Assembly (NCBI GenBank): GCA_016930155.1
Contig: JAFGHL010000052.1
Location: 1-37,408 of the forward strand
DNA length: 37,408 nt
DNA from: Dehalococcoidia bacterium
GTDB lineage: Bacteria; Chloroflexota; Dehalococcoidia; GIF9; UBA5629
Direction: 5' to 3'
Under the pieces are notes generated by a model. That model made no database searches, was not told the DNA's origin, and saw only the letters and a list, made by a program, of their open reading frames with translations. This document shows positions 8,377 to 17,519 of the stretch, one piece after another (within the stretch, counting starts at the first letter, position 1; every line of letters starts with the position of its first letter). Position numbers and translations under genes: made by a program.

Positions 8377-8973
8377 TTAGAAAAGATTAAGCTGGGCCGG
8401 CCTGTCTTTTTCTTCCTCCATCTTGCCGGCCTCTGCCAGTACCGCCGGCAATTTGAGTATGTCGGCCTCTATCACCCGGCGCAGGTTGCCCTGGTGCAGC
8501 GCCGCCGCCGGATGGTACATGGCGAAGTAGATTACGTTTCCTGAACGCCTGGCCCGGCCATGTACCTTGCTGATGCTTTCACCGGGGAAATATTTAGCCA
8601 TGGAATAGCGCCCCAGGGTAACGATCACGCGGGGCTTGATCAGCTCCAACTGGCGCTCGAGCCACTTGCCGCAGGCCATCAGCTCGCCCGGCAGGGGATC
8701 ACGGTTTTCAGGTGGCCGGCACTTGATTACGTTGGCGATGAATACCTGGTTGCGCTTGTAGCCGATCATATCGATAAGCTGGTCCAGATACTGGCCCGCC
8801 TGTCCTACGAAAGGCCGCCCGGTCTGGTCTTCATGATAGCCGGGCGCTTCACCGATGAAAAGCAGATTGGCGTCATCGGGCCCCTCGCCCGGCACAACCC
8901 TGGTACGGTGCCTGGCAAGGTCACAATTCTTACAGCGTTCTATTTCCGCGTGAAGTTCAGTCAGAGGCGACAT
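8377..8973 (-). CDS. Type-4 (Fe-S) uracil-DNA glycosylase
   Basis: This 198-residue protein removes uracil from DNA, the first step of base-excision repair. Four cysteines at 14, 17, 85 and 101 match the [4Fe-4S] cluster ligands of family-4 UDG. The active-site motif GEAPG is at 41-45, and the second motif is HPAAALHQ (His154). TGRPFVGQAGQ and KCRPPENRDP are also typical. ATG 8973 is only 9 bases after a TATTAT -10 box, so the transcript may be leaderless or nearly so. It heads an operon with RNase J and FtsK. Confidence 0.92.
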   Translation of the reverse strand: MSPLTELHAEIERCKNCDLARHRTRVVPGEGPDDANLLFIGEAPGYHEDQTGRPFVGQAGQYLDQLIDMIGYKRNQVFIANVIKCRPPENRDPLPGELMACGKWLERQLELIKPRVIVTLGRYSMAKYFPGESISKVHGRARRSGNVIYFAMYHPAAALHQGNLRRVIEADILKLPAVLAEAGKMEEEKDRPAQLNLF

Positions 8974-8982
8974 CTAATTCGA

Positions 8983-9011
8983 ATAATATCACAGGCCATG
9001 CCTGCGGTCAA
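8983..9011 (-). promoter_or_regulatory. Promoter for the UDG-rnj-ftsK operon
   Basis: On the minus strand, TTGACC (9011-9006), a 17-base spacer and TATTAT (8988-8983) form a strong sigma-70-type promoter. The predicted start, near 8976, is about 3 bases before the ATG of the glycosylase gene. Confidence 0.65.
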
Positions 9012-9012
9012 T

Positions 9013-9378
9013 TCATTTCAATGCTAAAATGAGACTGGATGCCAGCATAACCAGCAATACGATGCAAACAATGACGGGTTGCTTTTCGCGAACGGCGGCG
9101 AAGTACGCAAGCGATAGTATCAGCATAGATATAGGCAGGAGCAGGATCAGGATCACGCCCGCAGTTATGAAAGCCGCTGGATTGAGCGCGGCAAACCCAT
9201 CTATCAGGGAAGCTACAGGAATGAGTGGAGAAGTATGCGGCGCGCCGCTCACCAGAAAAATGATGAGTCCACAGACGATCAATATAAGGCTGACCGCTAT
9301 ACCCGCGCGCAGCACCAGACTGATGCGCCGGTTGAGGCGGTGCAGCTTTTCGTGGCGGTTGTCGTACCGGCATTCCAT
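9013..9378 (-). CDS. DUF1634 membrane protein
   Basis: This 121-residue protein has three hydrophobic stretches (about 21-42, 65-95 and 98-120) and matches the DUF1634 pattern. In many genomes DUF1634 genes sit directly beside TauE/SafE permeases, as here (7 bases after the permease gene). It is probably a partner of that transporter in the membrane; its exact role is unknown. Confidence 0.75.
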   Translation of the reverse strand: MECRYDNRHEKLHRLNRRISLVLRAGIAVSLILIVCGLIIFLVSGAPHTSPLIPVASLIDGFAALNPAAFITAGVILILLLPISMLILSLAYFAAVREKQPVIVCIVLLVMLASSLILALK

Positions 9379-9385
9379 ATCTGTT

Positions 9386-10267
9386 TCACCCCAGTAAATT
9401 TAGTGCCTTGAGAATCATAAGCACCGCGGTCACGGCCATGAAAAATGTGAATAACCACATGAGCAGTACGCTACGTGAGCGGTGCGCCAGGGCGGCGCCC
9501 AGCCTGGCGCCCAGGAATACACAGATGATGAGCGGCGCCACTATATAGGGCACAACATATCCGTTAAATATGTAGATGATTGCGCCGGTCATGGTGGTGA
9601 AAGCAAGCAGCAGGGCGCTGGTGGCGATAGTGGCCTTGAGTGGAACCTTCATGAAGCGGTTCATAACGGGAACGTTGACGATGCCCCCGCCGATGCCCAG
9701 CAGGCTGGACAGAACGCCCGCGAAGAAGCTGGTCACAAGCCCTGTCACAGGGCGGTGAACTTGATAGTCGATCTCCCTGTTTACGGCGGGATCGTAATAA
9801 CAGCCGTCCAGCCATGCGTGCGGGGCATGGTCTTTTTCGCTCACCTTTTTCGATGCCTCTGCCTGCTCCGGGGCAAGCCTGCGATGTTTCTTCGGCATCA
9901 TGAGGTAGGCGACGTAGACCATCAGCAATCCGAAGATGGTGGTGAGAACGGGCGAGGATAAACTCGCTGCCAGAAAGGCTCCGGCAACCGCGCCCGGTAC
10001 GAGTGCGCACGAGAGTAGCAGCCCGAGTTGAAGATTGGTCATATGCAGGCGTATATAGACACTGGTGGCGGTGCAGGCGTTGATCACGATGGATATAAGG
10101 CTGCTGCCGATGGCATACTGGATGGGCAGTCCCAGCGCCAGCGTGAGCACGGGCACGATAATGAAGCCGCCGCCAATGCCCAGCATCGAGCCCAAGAGGC
10201 CGGCGGCAAAGCCGGCGCCGCCCAGTATCCAGATATTGACGTCGGCCGGCATGGTGAGTGCAAGCAT
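9386..10267 (-). CDS. TauE/SafE family sulfite/anion exporter permease
   Basis: This 293-residue membrane protein has the two-fold repeat of the TauE/SafE (DUF81) family. The first half carries [20 protein letters not shown] and the second [18 protein letters not shown], each the family's glycine-rich signature. The halves are joined by a charged cytoplasmic loop (about 125-175). Family members move sulfite, sulfoacetate or other organosulfur anions, or unidentified substrates. The substrate here cannot be told. ATG 10267 gives a full-length protein; an ATG five codons on is an alternative. It forms an operon with the DUF1634 gene and is divergent from rph. Confidence 0.85.
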   Translation of the reverse strand: MLALTMPADVNIWILGGAGFAAGLLGSMLGIGGGFIIVPVLTLALGLPIQYAIGSSLISIVINACTATSVYIRLHMTNLQLGLLLSCALVPGAVAGAFLAASLSSPVLTTIFGLLMVYVAYLMMPKKHRRLAPEQAEASKKVSEKDHAPHAWLDGCYYDPAVNREIDYQVHRPVTGLVTSFFAGVLSSLLGIGGGIVNVPVMNRFMKVPLKATIATSALLLAFTTMTGAIIYIFNGYVVPYIVAPLIICVFLGARLGAALAHRSRSVLLMWLFTFFMAVTAVLMILKALNLLG

Positions 10268-10333
10268 AACACTTTCATAACCTCATTGCGAGGTGTTATA
10301 CTTGCGCGGGAATTTGCACAAAAAGGAAGTATT

Positions 10334-11053
10334 ATGGCGAGATCGGACGGACGCGCAAATGATGAGATGAGGCCGGTGAAGATAACGCTGGGCTATCAGG
10401 ATTACCCCGAGGGGTCGGCCTTGATCGAGATAGGCAACACGCGGGTGATCTGCGCCGTGAGCGTGGAGGAGAGGGTGCCGCCCTTCCTCAAGGGGCAGGG
10501 CAGCGGCTGGGTAACAGCCGAGTATGCCATGCTGCCTCGCGCCACACATACGCGCACACAACGCAGCCCCGACAGGCAACAGGGACGTTCACAGGAGATA
10601 CAGCGGTTGATCGGTCGCAGCCTGCGCGCAGCTGTGGACATGGATTCGCTGGGGGAAAGGACCTTTGCTGTGGACTGCGACGTGCTGCAGGCGGACGGCG
10701 GAACACGCACGGCCAGCATTACAGGCGCCTACGTCGCTCTCTACATGGCCATAGCAAAATTGAGAAAGCAGGGCGTATACAAGGTCATGCCTGTGAGATA
10801 TGCAGTCGCCGCCACCAGCGTGGGTGTGGTCGACAGGGTAAAGCTGCTCGACCTTTGTTATGATGAGGATTTCCGCGCAGGCGTGGATTTCAACGTGGTC
10901 ATGACAGATAAAGGCGAGTTCGTGGAGCTGCAGGGTACGGCAGAGGGCAAGCCCTTCTCCAGGGATACTATCGATTCCCTGATAATGCTGGCAGACAAGG
11001 GAATAAAACAGCTTTTCGAGGAACAGAAGAAAGCATTAGAGAATTTGCACTAA
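10334..11053 (+). CDS. rph: Ribonuclease PH
   Basis: This 239-residue phosphate-dependent exonuclease trims the 3' ends of tRNA precursors and other RNAs. It begins [20 protein letters not shown] and has the family's [45 protein letters not shown] and [19 protein letters not shown] motifs. Start ATG 10334 is preceded by AAGGAAG; the frame stays open further upstream but that part runs antisense to the permease gene and has no family match. Its TAA stop overlaps the proA stop on the other strand. A weak TTTCAT/TATACT pair (10273-10302) inside an imperfect palindrome may be its promoter. Confidence 0.95.
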   Translation: MARSDGRANDEMRPVKITLGYQDYPEGSALIEIGNTRVICAVSVEERVPPFLKGQGSGWVTAEYAMLPRATHTRTQRSPDRQQGRSQEIQRLIGRSLRAAVDMDSLGERTFAVDCDVLQADGGTRTASITGAYVALYMAIAKLRKQGVYKVMPVRYAVAATSVGVVDRVKLLDLCYDEDFRAGVDFNVVMTDKGEFVELQGTAEGKPFSRDTIDSLIMLADKGIKQLFEEQKKALENLH

Positions 11054-12324
11054 GGTCGGACCTGTCCGTTGCCCCTGATACACCACTTGTAGCTGGTGAT
11101 TTCTCTTAAAGCCATGGGGCCGCGCGCATGGAACTTCTGCGTGCTAATGCCGATCTCCGCCCCCATGCCGAACTGCGCCCCGTCTGTGAAGCGCGTGCTG
11201 GCATTGGCGTAGACACAGGCGGCATCCACCTCGTTTAAAAAGCGCTGGATCGAATTCTCATCTTCGCTGGCGATCGCCTCGGAGTGGCCCGAGCCGAAAC
11301 GGTCGATATGTTGCAGCGCTTCATCCAGAGAATCCACGACCTTAACAGCCATTACCAATGAGAGGTACTCCTTGCCCCAGTCCTCATCCACGGCCGGCCT
11401 GATATTCAGCCCGGGAACCGATTTTAATATGCCCAAAGAGCGGTGGTCACAGTGCAGTTCCACCTCGGCTTTAGCCAGATCTTTTGCCATCGCAGGAAGA
11501 AATCCGGCCGCGATGTCTTTGTGCACCAGTACGCAGTCGAGGGCATTGCACACCGTAGGACGCTGTACCTTGGCATTGTAGGTGATGGCGGCAGCCTTCC
11601 GGGTATCCGCTGTCCGGTCTACATACAGATGGCATACGCCGATGCCGCCGGCCACCACCGCCATGGCGGCGTTGTCTCTTACGAACTTGATGAGAGCGGC
11701 CCCTCCCCTGGGGATAACCAGGTCGATGTAGTCCTTCATCTTCAACAGTCGATCAACTAAGCTTCGGTCGGTGGATTCTATGAACTGCACAGATCCGGCC
11801 GGAATGCCCGATCTGTACGCCGCCTCCTGCACCGTACCGGCCAGCGCCAGATTGGATCGCGCCGACTCTTTGCCGCCGCGCAGTATCACGGAGTTGCCGG
11901 CCTTGAGGCAGAGAACCGATATATCCACCGTTACGTTGGGCCTGCTCTCGTAGATAGCGCCTATTACGCCCAGCGGCACGCGTCTTTTGCTTAATGCCAG
12001 ACCATTGGGCAGGGTGCGCTCCTCAATGATCTCTCCCACCGGATCGGGAAGCTCCGCAACGGTCTTCACGTCCTCCGATATGCCCTTTATCCGTTTGGAG
12101 TCGAGCATCAGGCGGTCGAGCATGGCTCTACTCATGCCCGAGGCTTCAGCCTCTTTGTAATCCTTCTCATTGTTGCGGAGGATGAAGTCCTCCTTTTCCA
12201 GCAGAGCCCTGGCAACAGCCATCAGCGCCTCGTTCTTTACATCGGAAGGAACAAATGACAGCCGTTTGGAGGCCAGCCTGGCCTGCGCAGCTTTCTCTTC
12301 CAATTCATTTATATCTACCTGCAT
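11050..12324 (-). CDS. proA: Glutamate-5-semialdehyde dehydrogenase (gamma-glutamyl phosphate reductase)
   Basis: This 424-residue enzyme reduces gamma-glutamyl phosphate with NADPH to glutamate-5-semialdehyde, the second step of proline synthesis. The catalytic cysteine is Cys231 in [21 protein letters not shown], the IPRGGAALI segment and GGKESARSN are typical of ProA. Length is normal for the family. It follows proB by 19 bases on the same strand, giving a standard proB-proA operon. Its stop (11050-11052 on the minus strand) overlaps the stop of convergent rph. Confidence 0.95.
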   Translation of the reverse strand: MQVDINELEEKAAQARLASKRLSFVPSDVKNEALMAVARALLEKEDFILRNNEKDYKEAEASGMSRAMLDRLMLDSKRIKGISEDVKTVAELPDPVGEIIEERTLPNGLALSKRRVPLGVIGAIYESRPNVTVDISVLCLKAGNSVILRGGKESARSNLALAGTVQEAAYRSGIPAGSVQFIESTDRSLVDRLLKMKDYIDLVIPRGGAALIKFVRDNAAMAVVAGGIGVCHLYVDRTADTRKAAAITYNAKVQRPTVCNALDCVLVHKDIAAGFLPAMAKDLAKAEVELHCDHRSLGILKSVPGLNIRPAVDEDWGKEYLSLVMAVKVVDSLDEALQHIDRFGSGHSEAIASEDENSIQRFLNEVDAACVYANASTRFTDGAQFGMGAEIGISTQKFHARGPMALREITSYKWCIRGNGQVRP

Positions 12325-12343
12325 TAATAGCCTCCATTAATAT

Positions 12344-13456
12344 TCAGACCAGCGCCAGGTTGTCGCGGTGTATGGCCTCGTCACCATACTCGTATCCGAG
12401 CATGTCGGCTATCACGCCCGACCGCTCACCCTTGATACGTATCAGATCGGCGGAGCTGTAATTGACTATGCCGCTGCCGACCCTTTCCCCATCTTTCTCA
12501 AATACGTCGACCACATCTCCGCGCTCGAAGCTGCCCTCCACCTCAACGATACCGGCTGGTAGCAGACTTTTCTTTTGCCTGCGCAGGGCGGCGGCAGCGC
12601 CTTTGTCTATCGATATTCGTCCCAGGCAGGATAATCCTGAAAGAAGCCACCGCTGGCGGCTTTCGATCTTGCTGTCGCGTGCCTTGAAAAATGTCCCCAC
12701 GCTTTTACCGGATGCCGACTCGGCGATCACCCGGGGAAGCGAGCCTTTAGCAATGATTACCGGCACGCCGGAGGACGTGGCCAGGCGCGCCGCTTCGAGC
12801 TTGGTCACCATTCCGCCTGTGCCGCGCGCGCTGCCTGCGCCGCCCGCCATCTCCTCTATTTTAATGTCTATCGTTTCGACAACCGGTATCAGCTTTGCTT
12901 TGCAATCCTGCTGAGGATCGGATGTATAAAGGCCTTCCACATCGGAGAGCAGCACCAGCAGGTCGGCATCCACCAGGTTGGCTACCATGGCAGAGAGGTT
13001 GTCGTTGTCGCCGAACCTTTGCTCACCCAATTCATCGGTGCATACCACGTCGTTCTCGTTGACTATGCAAACAACCTTCAGGTCGATCAAGGCCAGAAGT
13101 GTGTTGCGCGCATTCAGATAATGCGCCCGGTCGGTCAGGTCTGCCCGCGTGAGAAGAGCCTGCGCCACGTTTATGCCGTGCTCCAGGAACAGGCCGTAAT
13201 AGATGTTCATCAGGCGGTTCTGGCCTACGGAGGCCATGACCTGCTTAAAAGGTATGTCCCTGCGTTTGTTTTTTATGCCGAGCAGCTCGCGGCCTGCGGC
13301 AACGGCGCCGGATGATACTATGATAATCTCATGCCCTTTACGGTGCAGCTCCGCAACCTGTCCGGCCAGATCGGCCATGACTTTCAGATCCAGCCTGCCG
13401 CCTCCCCCGGTGATCAGGTTGGTCCCGAGTTTGATTACGATGCGTTTGTATTGCAT
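12344..13456 (-). CDS. proB: Glutamate 5-kinase with PUA domain
   Basis: This 370-residue kinase phosphorylates glutamate with ATP, the first and normally proline-inhibited step of proline synthesis. The amino-acid-kinase domain (about 1-255) begins KRIVIKLGTNLI and holds VSSGAVAAGR, NENDVV, FGDNDNLSA and GTGGMVTKLEAA motifs. The C-terminal PUA domain (about 275-355) is typical of the longer ProB form. The ATG at 13456 is 9 bases after an extended -10 box (TGATATAAT), with no ribosome site between, so the mRNA is probably leaderless or nearly so. Confidence 0.95.
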   Translation of the reverse strand: MQYKRIVIKLGTNLITGGGGRLDLKVMADLAGQVAELHRKGHEIIIVSSGAVAAGRELLGIKNKRRDIPFKQVMASVGQNRLMNIYYGLFLEHGINVAQALLTRADLTDRAHYLNARNTLLALIDLKVVCIVNENDVVCTDELGEQRFGDNDNLSAMVANLVDADLLVLLSDVEGLYTSDPQQDCKAKLIPVVETIDIKIEEMAGGAGSARGTGGMVTKLEAARLATSSGVPVIIAKGSLPRVIAESASGKSVGTFFKARDSKIESRQRWLLSGLSCLGRISIDKGAAAALRRQKKSLLPAGIVEVEGSFERGDVVDVFEKDGERVGSGIVNYSSADLIRIKGERSGVIADMLGYEYGDEAIHRDNLALV

Positions 13457-13465
13457 GGCGACTAA

Positions 13466-13474
13466 ATTATATCA
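13466..13474 (-). promoter_or_regulatory. Extended -10 promoter for proBA
   Basis: TGATATAAT reads on the minus strand (TATAAT at 13471-13466), an extended -10 element. I see no good -35 box, which extended -10 promoters can do without. The predicted start near 13459 is about 3 bases before the proB ATG. Confidence 0.5.
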
Positions 13475-13531
13475 CAGCAATAAATGTGACCGAGCTTCGG
13501 TGGGTGGCTATGCAGATATCGTAGAGTCAAC

Positions 13532-13560
13532 TTTACAAGGCTATTAGGCGGGGCTATAAT
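13532..13560 (+). promoter_or_regulatory. Promoter for the cca gene
   Basis: TTTACA (13532-13537), a 17-base spacer and TATAAT (13555-13560) form a strong sigma-70-type promoter. The predicted start near 13567 lies inside the longest possible reading frame, which argues for a protein start at GTG 13569 or ATG 13593. Confidence 0.65.
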
Positions 13561-13568
13561 CTTTGCTT

Positions 13569-15050
13569 GTGTTCGAAATCAACCAGGACCTGATGGGTGT
13601 CCTCTCAAGGCTTACCCCGGTCTGCACGGCTCCTGAATGTAAGGCTTACCTGGTAGGTGGCTTTGTGCGTGATTGGCTGGTGGGCAGGGATACGATCGAC
13701 CTCGATATCGCGGTCAGCGGTGATTCACTGGCTATTTCCCAGGAAGCTGCCGAGCTTGTAGACGGCCGTTACGTTATGCTGGACGAGGAAAACCGCGTGG
13801 GGCGGGTGGTGGTAGCCGGGGAAAAAGAGCCGTGGCATATAGATATCACGTCGTACGAAGGTGATATCGAGCATGACCTGCTGCGGCGCGATTTCACAGT
13901 AAACGCTATGGGGCTTGACCTGGCTGCCTTCGTGGCGGGCGAGATATCCCTGCTTGACCCTGCAGGCGGAGAGGAGGACCTGAAAAAGGGGCTGTTGAGG
14001 CAGGTCAGCGATAGAATATTCGACAGCGATCCCTCGCGGCTGATGCGCGCCGTCAGGCTTTCCAGGGAACTCAACCTGGAGATAGAGCCCATTACCGAGG
14101 AGACTATACGCTTGAACAGCAATCTGGTGGAGATAGTGCCCAGCGAAAAAGTCAGGGAAGAGCTGCTCAGAATAATGTCTCTGCCGTATGCAGGCAACTC
14201 GGTGCGTTGCCTTGATGACCTGGGACTGCTGTGCAGGATCATGCCGCAGATCGAGGCGATGAAGGGAGTGAAGCAGCCGAAGGAGCATTACTGGGATGTT
14301 TTCGATCACTCCATCGAATCCATAGCCGCCCTCGAGTATATATTAAGGGAGAGCGACTGGGTTTACGCTAAAGGCGGCCTGCTGGAGGCGGTCCCGTGGC
14401 ATGCGGAGGTCGAGGAGCACTTCGCCGAAGAAATTGCCGGCGGCAGCAGCCGCAGGACGTTGTTGAAGCTGGGCTTGCTGCTGCACGATATCGCCAAGCC
14501 GGAGGACAGGACCGTCGAGGAAAACGGCCGCATAAGATTTCTGGGGCACACCAAGGACGGCGCAGTTACCGCCGCCGCCATGCTGGGAAGGCTGAGGTTC
14601 AGCACCAGCGAGATACGCTATGTGGAGAATCTGATTTACCATCATCTTCATCCGGCGCAGATGTCCCACGAGGGTTTACCCACTCACAGGGCCATATACC
14701 GTTTTTTCAGGGACACCGAGGGCGCCGGTATCGATATTATTTACCTGGCGCTGGCGGATTACCTGGCGGTGGCGGGCCCGCGCGTCGATGTTCACGAGTG
14801 GCAGATGCATACTGAGCAGGTCAGGTATATAATAGATGTTCATAATAAACAGGTAAGTGAGATATTGCCGGTCCGCCTGCTGACGGGTGACGATTTAATA
14901 AACGAGTTCAAGATGCGCCCTGGAAAAGACGTCGGCAGGTTGCTCAGGATGGTCAGGGAAGCCCAGGCTGCCGGCGAGATCAGCACCAGGGAGGACGCCC
15001 TGCAATATGTCAGGAATGAAATTGACAGGGGCGCCTGTTGTGCAGCGTGA
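13569..15050 (+). CDS. cca: CCA-adding-type tRNA nucleotidyltransferase with HD domain
   Basis: This protein of about 493 residues belongs to the class II CCA/poly(A) nucleotidyltransferases, which add or repair the tRNA 3' CCA end. It has the GGFVRDWLVGRDTIDLDIAV head with the catalytic Asp pair, a RRDFTVNAMG motif and the FDSDPSRLMRAVRLSRE segment that binds the nucleotide region. The C-terminal half carries an HD-type region (DVFDHSIE, LLHDIAKP), often linked to 2',3'-cyclic phosphate removal. Whether it adds CCA, A or CC only cannot be told. GTG 13569 is chosen because the promoter predicts transcript start at about 13567; ATG 13593, with AGGA 4 bases upstream, is a good alternative, and TTG 13563 lies before the predicted start. 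Confidence 0.85.
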   Translation: MFEINQDLMGVLSRLTPVCTAPECKAYLVGGFVRDWLVGRDTIDLDIAVSGDSLAISQEAAELVDGRYVMLDEENRVGRVVVAGEKEPWHIDITSYEGDIEHDLLRRDFTVNAMGLDLAAFVAGEISLLDPAGGEEDLKKGLLRQVSDRIFDSDPSRLMRAVRLSRELNLEIEPITEETIRLNSNLVEIVPSEKVREELLRIMSLPYAGNSVRCLDDLGLLCRIMPQIEAMKGVKQPKEHYWDVFDHSIESIAALEYILRESDWVYAKGGLLEAVPWHAEVEEHFAEEIAGGSSRRTLLKLGLLLHDIAKPEDRTVEENGRIRFLGHTKDGAVTAAAMLGRLRFSTSEIRYVENLIYHHLHPAQMSHEGLPTHRAIYRFFRDTEGAGIDIIYLALADYLAVAGPRVDVHEWQMHTEQVRYIIDVHNKQVSEILPVRLLTGDDLINEFKMRPGKDVGRLLRMVREAQAAGEISTREDALQYVRNEIDRGACCAA

Positions 15051-15107
15051 GTAAGGTACATGTACCGGATTGCGATCTAAACATTGCTCAGGAGGGTAAA
15101 AGGATAA

Positions 15108-16427
15108 TTGAAAACAAGTGATATATTGCTGCTTCTGTTTATAGCCGTGCTGGTCGGATTCAGCCTCTGGGCTATTGTGCCGCTGGAGGGTGACCGTTTC
15201 GGCCGGCAGGGTCTCACCCTGGGATTGGATTTGAAAGGCGGCGCATACCTTGTGTATGAAGCCGACCTGTCGAAGAAAGACCCGTCGCAGACGGTAGACC
15301 AGGTCATGACCAGCGTACTCAACAAGATAGAACGGCGCGCCAACGCATTCGGCGTAAAAGAACCGATTATTCAACGCCAGGGCGAGAACCGTATCCTGGT
15401 TCAGTTGCCCGGCGAAAAAAATGTGGATGAGGCGAAAAAGCTGATAGGGCAGGTCGCCCTTCTGGAGTTTAAAGAGACTACCACGGACTTGTCGGGACAG
15501 CCGCAAACCAATGAACAAGGCGAATATATCTGGACCATCGCCACAGGCGTCGGCAGCGACGGACAGACCAGGGAATTGACCGGTAAATACCTCAAGCCCA
15601 ACTCGAGGGTTGAGCTTACAGCCAACACCAACGAGCCGAATGTGGCATTCGAATGGAACGATGAGGGGGCGGTGCTTTTCGAGCAGATCACCAAGCGCAA
15701 TTTAAATAAACCCCTGGGCATATTCCTGGACGGCCAGCTCATATCGTATCCTACGGTACGCGCCGTGATCAAGAGCGCCGGCATCATCGAAGGCATGGAT
15801 ATGAAAGAAGCGCAGAACCTGGCTATCCAGCTTAATTCAGGTTCACTGGATGTGCCCCTGGCTGTTATTCTGGAGCAGACCGTTGACGCAACCCTGGGAG
15901 CGGACTCGATCAAAAAGAGTATCGTGGCGGGCGCCATCGGCCTTATCCTGGTAGCCCTGTTCATGATCCTGTACTATCGCATGGCGGGCCTGGTAGCGAC
16001 ACTGGCGCTGATCATTTACAGCATAATTATTACCGCCATCTTTAAACTGGTGCCCGTTACGCTGACGATGGCCGGTATCGCGGCGGGTGTTGTGTCAATC
16101 GGCATGGCGGTAGACGCCAATATCCTTATCTTCGAACGTATGAAGGAGGAACTCAGGGCAGGACGCACCATGGGCGCCGCTGTGGACGCGGGCTTTAACC
16201 GCGCATGGCTGGCCATACGCGACAGCAATGTAACCACATTCATAGCCTGTATTGTTCTTTTCTGGTTCGGCGATACTTTCGGGGCTTTCATGGTCAAGGG
16301 CTTCGCTCTTACACTTTTCATAGGTGTAGCCCTGAGCATGTTTACCGCCATCACCGTCAGCAGGCTGTTCCTCTCCATAACGGCGAGGGCTGTTAAGAAT
16401 ACCTGGTTATACGGAGTAAAAGCATGA
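15108..16427 (+). CDS. secD: Protein translocase subunit SecD
   Basis: This 439-residue membrane protein forms, with SecF, the proton-driven complex that pulls exported proteins out of the Sec channel. Helix 1 (about 5-26) is followed by the GLDLKGGAYLVYE motif (39-51), a periplasmic domain (about 55-265) and five more helices. The MAVDANILIFERMKEEL segment (333-349) holds Asp336, equivalent to the proton-relay Asp of characterised SecDF. The start is TTG 15108, with AGGAGG at 15090-15095 and a nearer AAGGA at 15100-15104. The stop overlaps the secF start in ATGA, showing coupled translation. Confidence 0.95.
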   Translation: MKTSDILLLLFIAVLVGFSLWAIVPLEGDRFGRQGLTLGLDLKGGAYLVYEADLSKKDPSQTVDQVMTSVLNKIERRANAFGVKEPIIQRQGENRILVQLPGEKNVDEAKKLIGQVALLEFKETTTDLSGQPQTNEQGEYIWTIATGVGSDGQTRELTGKYLKPNSRVELTANTNEPNVAFEWNDEGAVLFEQITKRNLNKPLGIFLDGQLISYPTVRAVIKSAGIIEGMDMKEAQNLAIQLNSGSLDVPLAVILEQTVDATLGADSIKKSIVAGAIGLILVALFMILYYRMAGLVATLALIIYSIIITAIFKLVPVTLTMAGIAAGVVSIGMAVDANILIFERMKEELRAGRTMGAAVDAGFNRAWLAIRDSNVTTFIACIVLFWFGDTFGAFMVKGFALTLFIGVALSMFTAITVSRLFLSITARAVKNTWLYGVKA

Positions 16428-17320
16428 TCGACATAGTAGGTAACCGCAAGTGGTTCTTTCTTATCTCCATTTGTTTGCTTGTGCCGGGCATCATCTCGAT
16501 GCTGGCATTCGGGTTTAAACTGGGCATAGACTTCAGCAGCGGGACCGTTATGACGCTGCGCTTCAGCCAGCAGGTCGAACAGGGTGTGCTCAGGCAGCAG
16601 ATGTCCCAGTTGGGGTACGACGATGCCACGATTCAGAAAACCAGCGAAGGCGATTTCCTCATCCGTACCAGGGACATCAATTCCGATGAAAAAATTGCTC
16701 TGATCGACGGTCTTGAGAAAGGGCTGACTGCAGATGTGACTGTCAGGGACTTAGAGACGGTGTCGCCGGTGGTGGCCAGCGAGGTGGCGCGCAACGCGGC
16801 CATCGCAGTTCTGGTAGCGTCGGTTTTCATGATACTTTACATTGCCTTTGCCTTCCGCCACATGCCCAGCCCTTTCAAATGGGGCGTCAGCGCTGTGATC
16901 GCCCTGCTGCACGATGTGTTGATCGTTATGGGCATCTTCTCCATACTCGGCTGGCTTGTGGGCTATCAGGTTGATTCCATGTTCATCGTGGCCATGCTGA
17001 CCATAGTCGGGTTCGCCATCAACAATACCTGCGTGGTCTATGACCGCATACGAGAGAATGTCCGCAAAGGAATAAGCAGGGATTTCGCGGTAACCGTGAA
17101 CTCGAGCATACTTGAGACGATCGCCCGCTGTGTAAATACCAGCCTCGTGGTGATTTTAACAGGACTTGCATTGTTCCTGTTCGGCGGAGTGACAATTCAG
17201 CAATTCATTATGGCCCTGCTGGTAGGTGTTGTGGTCGGCATCTACGACTCTATATTTGTGGCCGGGCCGCTGCTTGTGCTGTGGGACCGGGGCCTGAAGA
17301 CTGGATCGAAGGCCGCATGA
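16424..17320 (+). CDS. secF: Protein translocase subunit SecF
   Basis: This 298-residue partner of SecD has six helices and a periplasmic loop (about 45-120). GIDFSSG (34-40) stands for the usual GIDFxGG. The fourth-helix motif reads FAINNTCVVYDRIRENVRKG (197-216), where most SecF proteins have INDT; thus Asn201 replaces the conserved Asp. The following DRIREN is intact. A 4-base overlap with secD and a TSLVV/IQQF tail support a normal, expressed operon. A 43-residue membrane protein gene follows 48 bases later. Confidence 0.93.
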   Translation: MIDIVGNRKWFFLISICLLVPGIISMLAFGFKLGIDFSSGTVMTLRFSQQVEQGVLRQQMSQLGYDDATIQKTSEGDFLIRTRDINSDEKIALIDGLEKGLTADVTVRDLETVSPVVASEVARNAAIAVLVASVFMILYIAFAFRHMPSPFKWGVSAVIALLHDVLIVMGIFSILGWLVGYQVDSMFIVAMLTIVGFAINNTCVVYDRIRENVRKGISRDFAVTVNSSILETIARCVNTSLVVILTGLALFLFGGVTIQQFIMALLVGVVVGIYDSIFVAGPLLVLWDRGLKTGSKAA

Positions 17321-17368
17321 CAACGATGATCTATACTTATCGATCGATGGAGATTCCAAGGGGGCTTT

Positions 17369-17500
17369 ATGGATAGGAACATGTTTATCGGCTTATGGGC
17401 CTTGCTCATGGTCCCGCTGGCCACATTCATGGGCATAGCGGGCATGATATTAGGCGTTGCGGTAATCCTTTTCCTCGGCATTGGAAGCAAGGAAGGCTGA
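17369..17500 (+). CDS. 43-residue membrane protein after secF
   Basis: A short frame from ATG 17369 to TGA 17500 encodes 43 residues, beginning MDRNMFIGLWALLMVPL and ending IGSKEG. Residues 5-37 are almost wholly hydrophobic, enough for one long or two short membrane helices, with a charged C-terminus. AAGGGGG (17358-17364) stands 4 bases before the ATG, a good ribosome site. It lies between secF and a bidirectional terminator, so it is probably the last gene of the secDF transcript. Function is unknown; a small SecDF-associated subunit is a guess. Confidence 0.6.
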   Translation: MDRNMFIGLWALLMVPLATFMGIAGMILGVAVILFLGIGSKEG

Positions 17501-17519
17501 CCTGTTTTCTGCGCATAAT

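Noticed and set aside
10273-10305. Imperfect palindrome ATAACCTC/GAGGTGTTAT between tauE and rph
   Set aside because: It might be an operator, but it is short, imperfect and has no linked regulator gene, so I keep it as a remark only.
10028-10333. N-terminal extension of the rph frame
   Set aside because: It lies antisense to the TauE permease gene and the family match begins exactly at ATG 10334, which has its own ribosome site.
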